46,915 bases of DNA from Clavulina sp. PMI_390 (lineage: Eukaryota > Basidiomycota > Agaricomycetes > Cantharellales > Hydnaceae). A model generated the notes under the pieces. It was not told the origin of the DNA. It did not search any database and saw nothing but the letters and a program-made list of their open reading frames with translations. The stretch lies in contig WIDE01000018.1 of NCBI GenBank assembly GCA_015039315.1, positions 313,400 through 360,314 of the forward strand, read 5' to 3'. How positions within the stretch are numbered: the first letter of the stretch is position 1; every line of letters starts with the position of its first letter. A program made the position numbers and the translations under genes. Shown here one piece after another: positions 44,074 to 46,915 of the stretch.

Positions 44074-45595
44074 CGAAACTAGTCTTGTTACTTGTGTTGA
44101 TTGTTGGAGAAGAAGCGTCTGCTGCCTCTGGACCACATTATATACACGGATTCATAACGTGAATGGAGGTCTGAACCATATTATGGCTCTGAAGATCCGC
44201 ATGGAAACCGTCTTGATCATCACTACCACCGACACAGATCTGACATATTGCCGCTCTACCCTCGCCAGCTGAGACGTAAGAAACCAAGATGCCTTTGTCG
44301 CTTATAGTGCGACCATCATCATGGCTCTGAACGCTATCATGGTCCTTGGGCTGCTCGTTCCACCTTCGTTCAAGCCAGCGCGGCAGGAACATTCAATCCA
44401 ACACATCAGCACAAAGGCTTATCGGACTATTTGATCAGTCACTCACCATCCATCAAAGATTCTGACTCGGCTTCCTTGTCGGTGAAGCTGCGGCAAAGTG
44501 AGTGGTGATCGACTTTCATCGCTTGTCGCTCTCACTCTCCTACCCCTGGTCTATCGTGATTGATAACTGTTGTGGTGGCGATAGCAGATCCTGAGAGTGG
44601 AATAGAGGCAGCAGATCGGCTGAAATTTTGATGGAGAGTTTATCCAAAATTGTCGAAAGCGGAGGATTTTGATGAAGGCTTTGACGGTGATGAAAAGGGG
44701 GCACAAAATTCCACCCCATCACACATAGAGGCGGAACAAAACTGGGAGTGGCGTATCACCACGTCCTTGGCCTTTTCGTTGTCTGTGCGATGAAATGTCT
44801 TCAGCACCATACACGACACAACACGAAGCGCGCTTCAAGCGCGCTCCTGAGGAGTCACAGCTGATATCCTATTCTCTGCTCCCTTTCTGCGACCCCCCTT
44901 TCTTGTCACTCTGAAACCTCCTCTACAACTCTGTTGACATGGCCTTGTTACTCGATCCCATTTTAATGTGCTCGATTGTTGAGATCTCGCTCCTATGAAC
45001 TGCCCACCATCAATATCTAGCTCGTGGTGCTCCTCTTTGCGCGCTTCCAAATAAAAATGGTGGTCTATTTGATATGTAATACATTATCACTTTTTCTGGT
45101 CGAAAGACAGACAAACTCTGTTATTTTTGGAAGGCCAAATCACGCGGCCGAGTTTGTCAAGAAATATTAGTAGCAGTCATCGGTAGCGCAGGACGAATAA
45201 AAAACAGAGCCGGGGCCAATAAAGAACTGACGAAAGACGAACAACAACAAAAGGAAAGAGACAACACATTGTACAAGTCAGCGTTCGGGACGAGTGCAGT
45301 GCGTTGACGTCAAAAGGGGCAAGAGATCAGAACGAAGGCGAAGCGAGAGGAAAAGAGCACAGCGATGCAGTGCTAGGAGTGAATAGGGGGCGAGACACAT
45401 ATGAAAATGGCTCTACGCCAAAGATAGAACGGGGGCAAGAGGAACAAAAAGTGAGCAGCATGCGGCGTCAACGCCAATAATGAGAGTGTGCAGAAGGAAT
45501 AGAGAGATAGAGTTTTTGCCTCTCTTATTCCTAGAGTTTTTGCGTGCGAACGAAAGAAGAAGACACCGAAAGAACGAAGGTAAGGTTGGCTGATA
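44074..45595. other. Spacer upstream of NLR-like gene and downstream of the kinase
   Basis: About 1.5 kb. The left part is presumably NLR promoter and leader, the right part kinase 3' UTR. A minus-strand open frame at 44138-44392 (84 codons) has no recognisable domain and is not called. No RNA gene seen. Confidence 0.4.
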
Positions 45596-46915
45596 CTAGA
45601 AGCTAAGGAACTGCCAGTTGAATGGATCGTCGCGCTGATCCGGCGGCATGGCGTAGTTCGGGACGAGGCCGGGGACATCATGTGGTTGTGGGAGGGGAAG
45701 ATTCGAAAAGTTGCGCGTGTCCGAAGCTGACATGACATAAGGAATGAGGGGCGCCTGCATACAGAAAGAAAAAAAGCGTGCGTGTGAGTGAATCGAGATC
45801 GAGGTCAAAGATCGAGGAACACCAGGCGGGAGCGAGGACGATAGACAAGGGATGATGCAGGTGTGTGGCAAATCCCAGTCTAATCTAGGAACGGATATGC
45901 GTGGTGATTGCTGAAAGAGGAGAAAACGTACCCGAATCTCGCCATTCTCCAATGCCACCCAATCCACACCCTCAAACCAATCATGGTTGAGCACATCCTC
46001 AGCTCCGCCCTGCAAATTGCCCAACCGCTTACTGCGATCCTGCCTCAAGAAACCCTTGATGAATTCCTTGCTCCCCAGATCGAGCTCCTCGGGCCAATAG
46101 ACCTGTCCTCTGACGATCTTCTGATAGATCATCACAGGGTTCTCGTCGAAGAAGGGAGGATACCCCACAAGCATCTCATATGCGAGCACTCCACACGCCC
46201 ACCAATCAACTGCTTTGGAGTGGCCCTTTTGCTCGATGATCTCGGGCGCGAGATACTCGGGTGTGCCACATAGCGTCCACGTGCGATCGCTCACGACCTT
46301 GGCAAACCCAAAGTCTGCGATGCGGATATACCCTCTGTGGTCAAGCAGCAGGTTCTCGGGTTTAAGGTCGCGATAGATAATGTTGTATTTGTGCAGGTAG
46401 CGCAATGCAAGGACAATGCATCCGAGGTAGAAGCGCGTCACGTCGGGTGTGAAGCGTCCTGCACGACGAAGATGCGAGAAGAGCTCGCCACCAGGGACGT
46501 ACGAGAGGAGCATGTACACGTTCAAGTGGTCTTGGAAGGTCGCGTACAGGTCAACGATGAAGGGATGTTGGATCCGGGCGAGGATGTTGCGCTCAGCGTT
46601 GATGTGCTTGACTTGGCGCAATCGTACAATCTCGGACTTGCGGAGCACCTTCATGGCGAAGTGCTGCACAGTATCGGGGCGGTGGTGAGGAGAGTCAGGG
46701 GTAAGGCGGACAAGCAGTACGCGGCCAAACGTGCCAGTTCCTAAGAGGTAGGGAGTAATGAATCAATAAGAGGAGCGGTGAGGCGGAGAAGACGCGGACG
46801 CATTACCTAGCGTTTTGAGTACTTGGAAATCACTGAGCATGAGGGGCAACCGGGGGTCTTGCACGTAGATGTGCTCGGGCGGCATCGGCAGACCGCGATG
46901 CGCAACCTGTGGTTC
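45596..46915 (-). CDS. cAMP-dependent protein kinase (PKA) catalytic subunit, 5' end beyond window
   Basis: AGC-family Ser/Thr kinase, effector of cAMP signalling. Exons visible: 46807 to beyond 46915, 45932-46740 and 45596-45754, joined in phase. In order: LSDFQVLKTLGTGTFGRVLLV (Gly loop split by the first intron), FAMKVLRKSE (ATP Lys), ERNILARIQHPFIVDL, YRDLKPENLLLD (catalytic loop), ADFGFAK, the activation segment TWTLCGTPEYLAPEI (phospho-Thr), DWWACGVLAYEMLVGYPPFF, and the AGC C-tail DDPFNWQFLSF (hydrophobic FxxF end). All catalytic residues are present. The N-terminus before about QVAHRGL lies outside the window. The C-terminal stretch RDDPFNWQFLSF and overall pattern favour PKA over other AGC kinases. 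Confidence 0.92.

Noticed and set aside
44138..44392. 84-codon minus-strand open frame upstream of the NLR-like gene
   Set aside because: No recognisable domain, no clear splice to the NLR exon 1; could be leader sequence.
1..46915. CRISPR arrays, tRNA or rRNA genes
   Set aside because: No regularly spaced short repeats and no cloverleaf or rRNA-like stretches recognised by eye; a tRNA scan was not possible.

Overview
The window is nuclear DNA of a filamentous fungus, almost certainly a basidiomycete (Agaricomycetes). It is gene-dense, with many short GT-AG introns (about 50-80 nt) and small exons. It carries a tandem run of CYP63-like P450s and a Goodbye-NACHT-ankyrin protein. I do not name a genus. 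No prokaryotic features, tRNA or rRNA genes, or transposase genes were recognised.

Left block (1-5582), conserved genes: the 5' part of an aldehyde dehydrogenase gene (minus strand), a p24/emp24 cargo receptor (plus) with a 12-nt microexon, the SAGA/TREX-2 subunit SUS1 (minus), and the mitochondrial ribosomal protein uS10m/RSM10 (plus). Neighbouring genes often share short divergent promoters.

Central accessory block A (about 5583-20126): six tandem plus-strand copies of a secreted six-hairpin glycoside hydrolase resembling GH105/GH88 unsaturated rhamnogalacturonyl hydrolases. I call them copies A-F. Five look intact, each with three exons and a 218-nt middle exon. Copy B has lost its promoter and signal peptide. 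Its 3' half is replaced, in frame, by a duplicated 3' end of RSM10, including the RSM10 intron, stop codon and 3' flank. Relics of the RSM10 3' flank recur at four unit boundaries, so the unit that amplified was 'RSM10 3' end + spacer + hydrolase'. Copies E and F are older or independently derived and carry no such relic.

Central accessory block B (about 20512-32350): four tandem minus-strand P450 genes of CYP63-like type. The first resolves into ten exons and about 609 aa. It contains a 265-bp tandem duplication of its seventh exon in plus-strand order (149 nt, not a multiple of three), so a functional mRNA needs exactly one copy. The second has AGRDS in place of the usual AGRDT. Genes 1-3 share an upstream sequence block.

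Right block (32815-46915): a DUF1776/SDR-like protein (plus), a mitochondrial-carrier-like protein (minus), the U3 snoRNP factor MPP10 (plus, seven exons, 865 aa), a seven-exon 1170-aa NLR-like protein (minus) whose Walker A motif lies on a 25-nt microexon, and the C-terminal part of a cAMP-dependent protein kinase catalytic subunit (minus, running off the right edge).

The picture is an accessory island of plant-cell-wall-degradation and oxidation genes expanding by tandem duplication between housekeeping genes. One expansion has captured the tail of its ribosomal-protein neighbour and produced a chimera. All exon coordinates are hand-derived from splice signals and frame continuity. No search was run.
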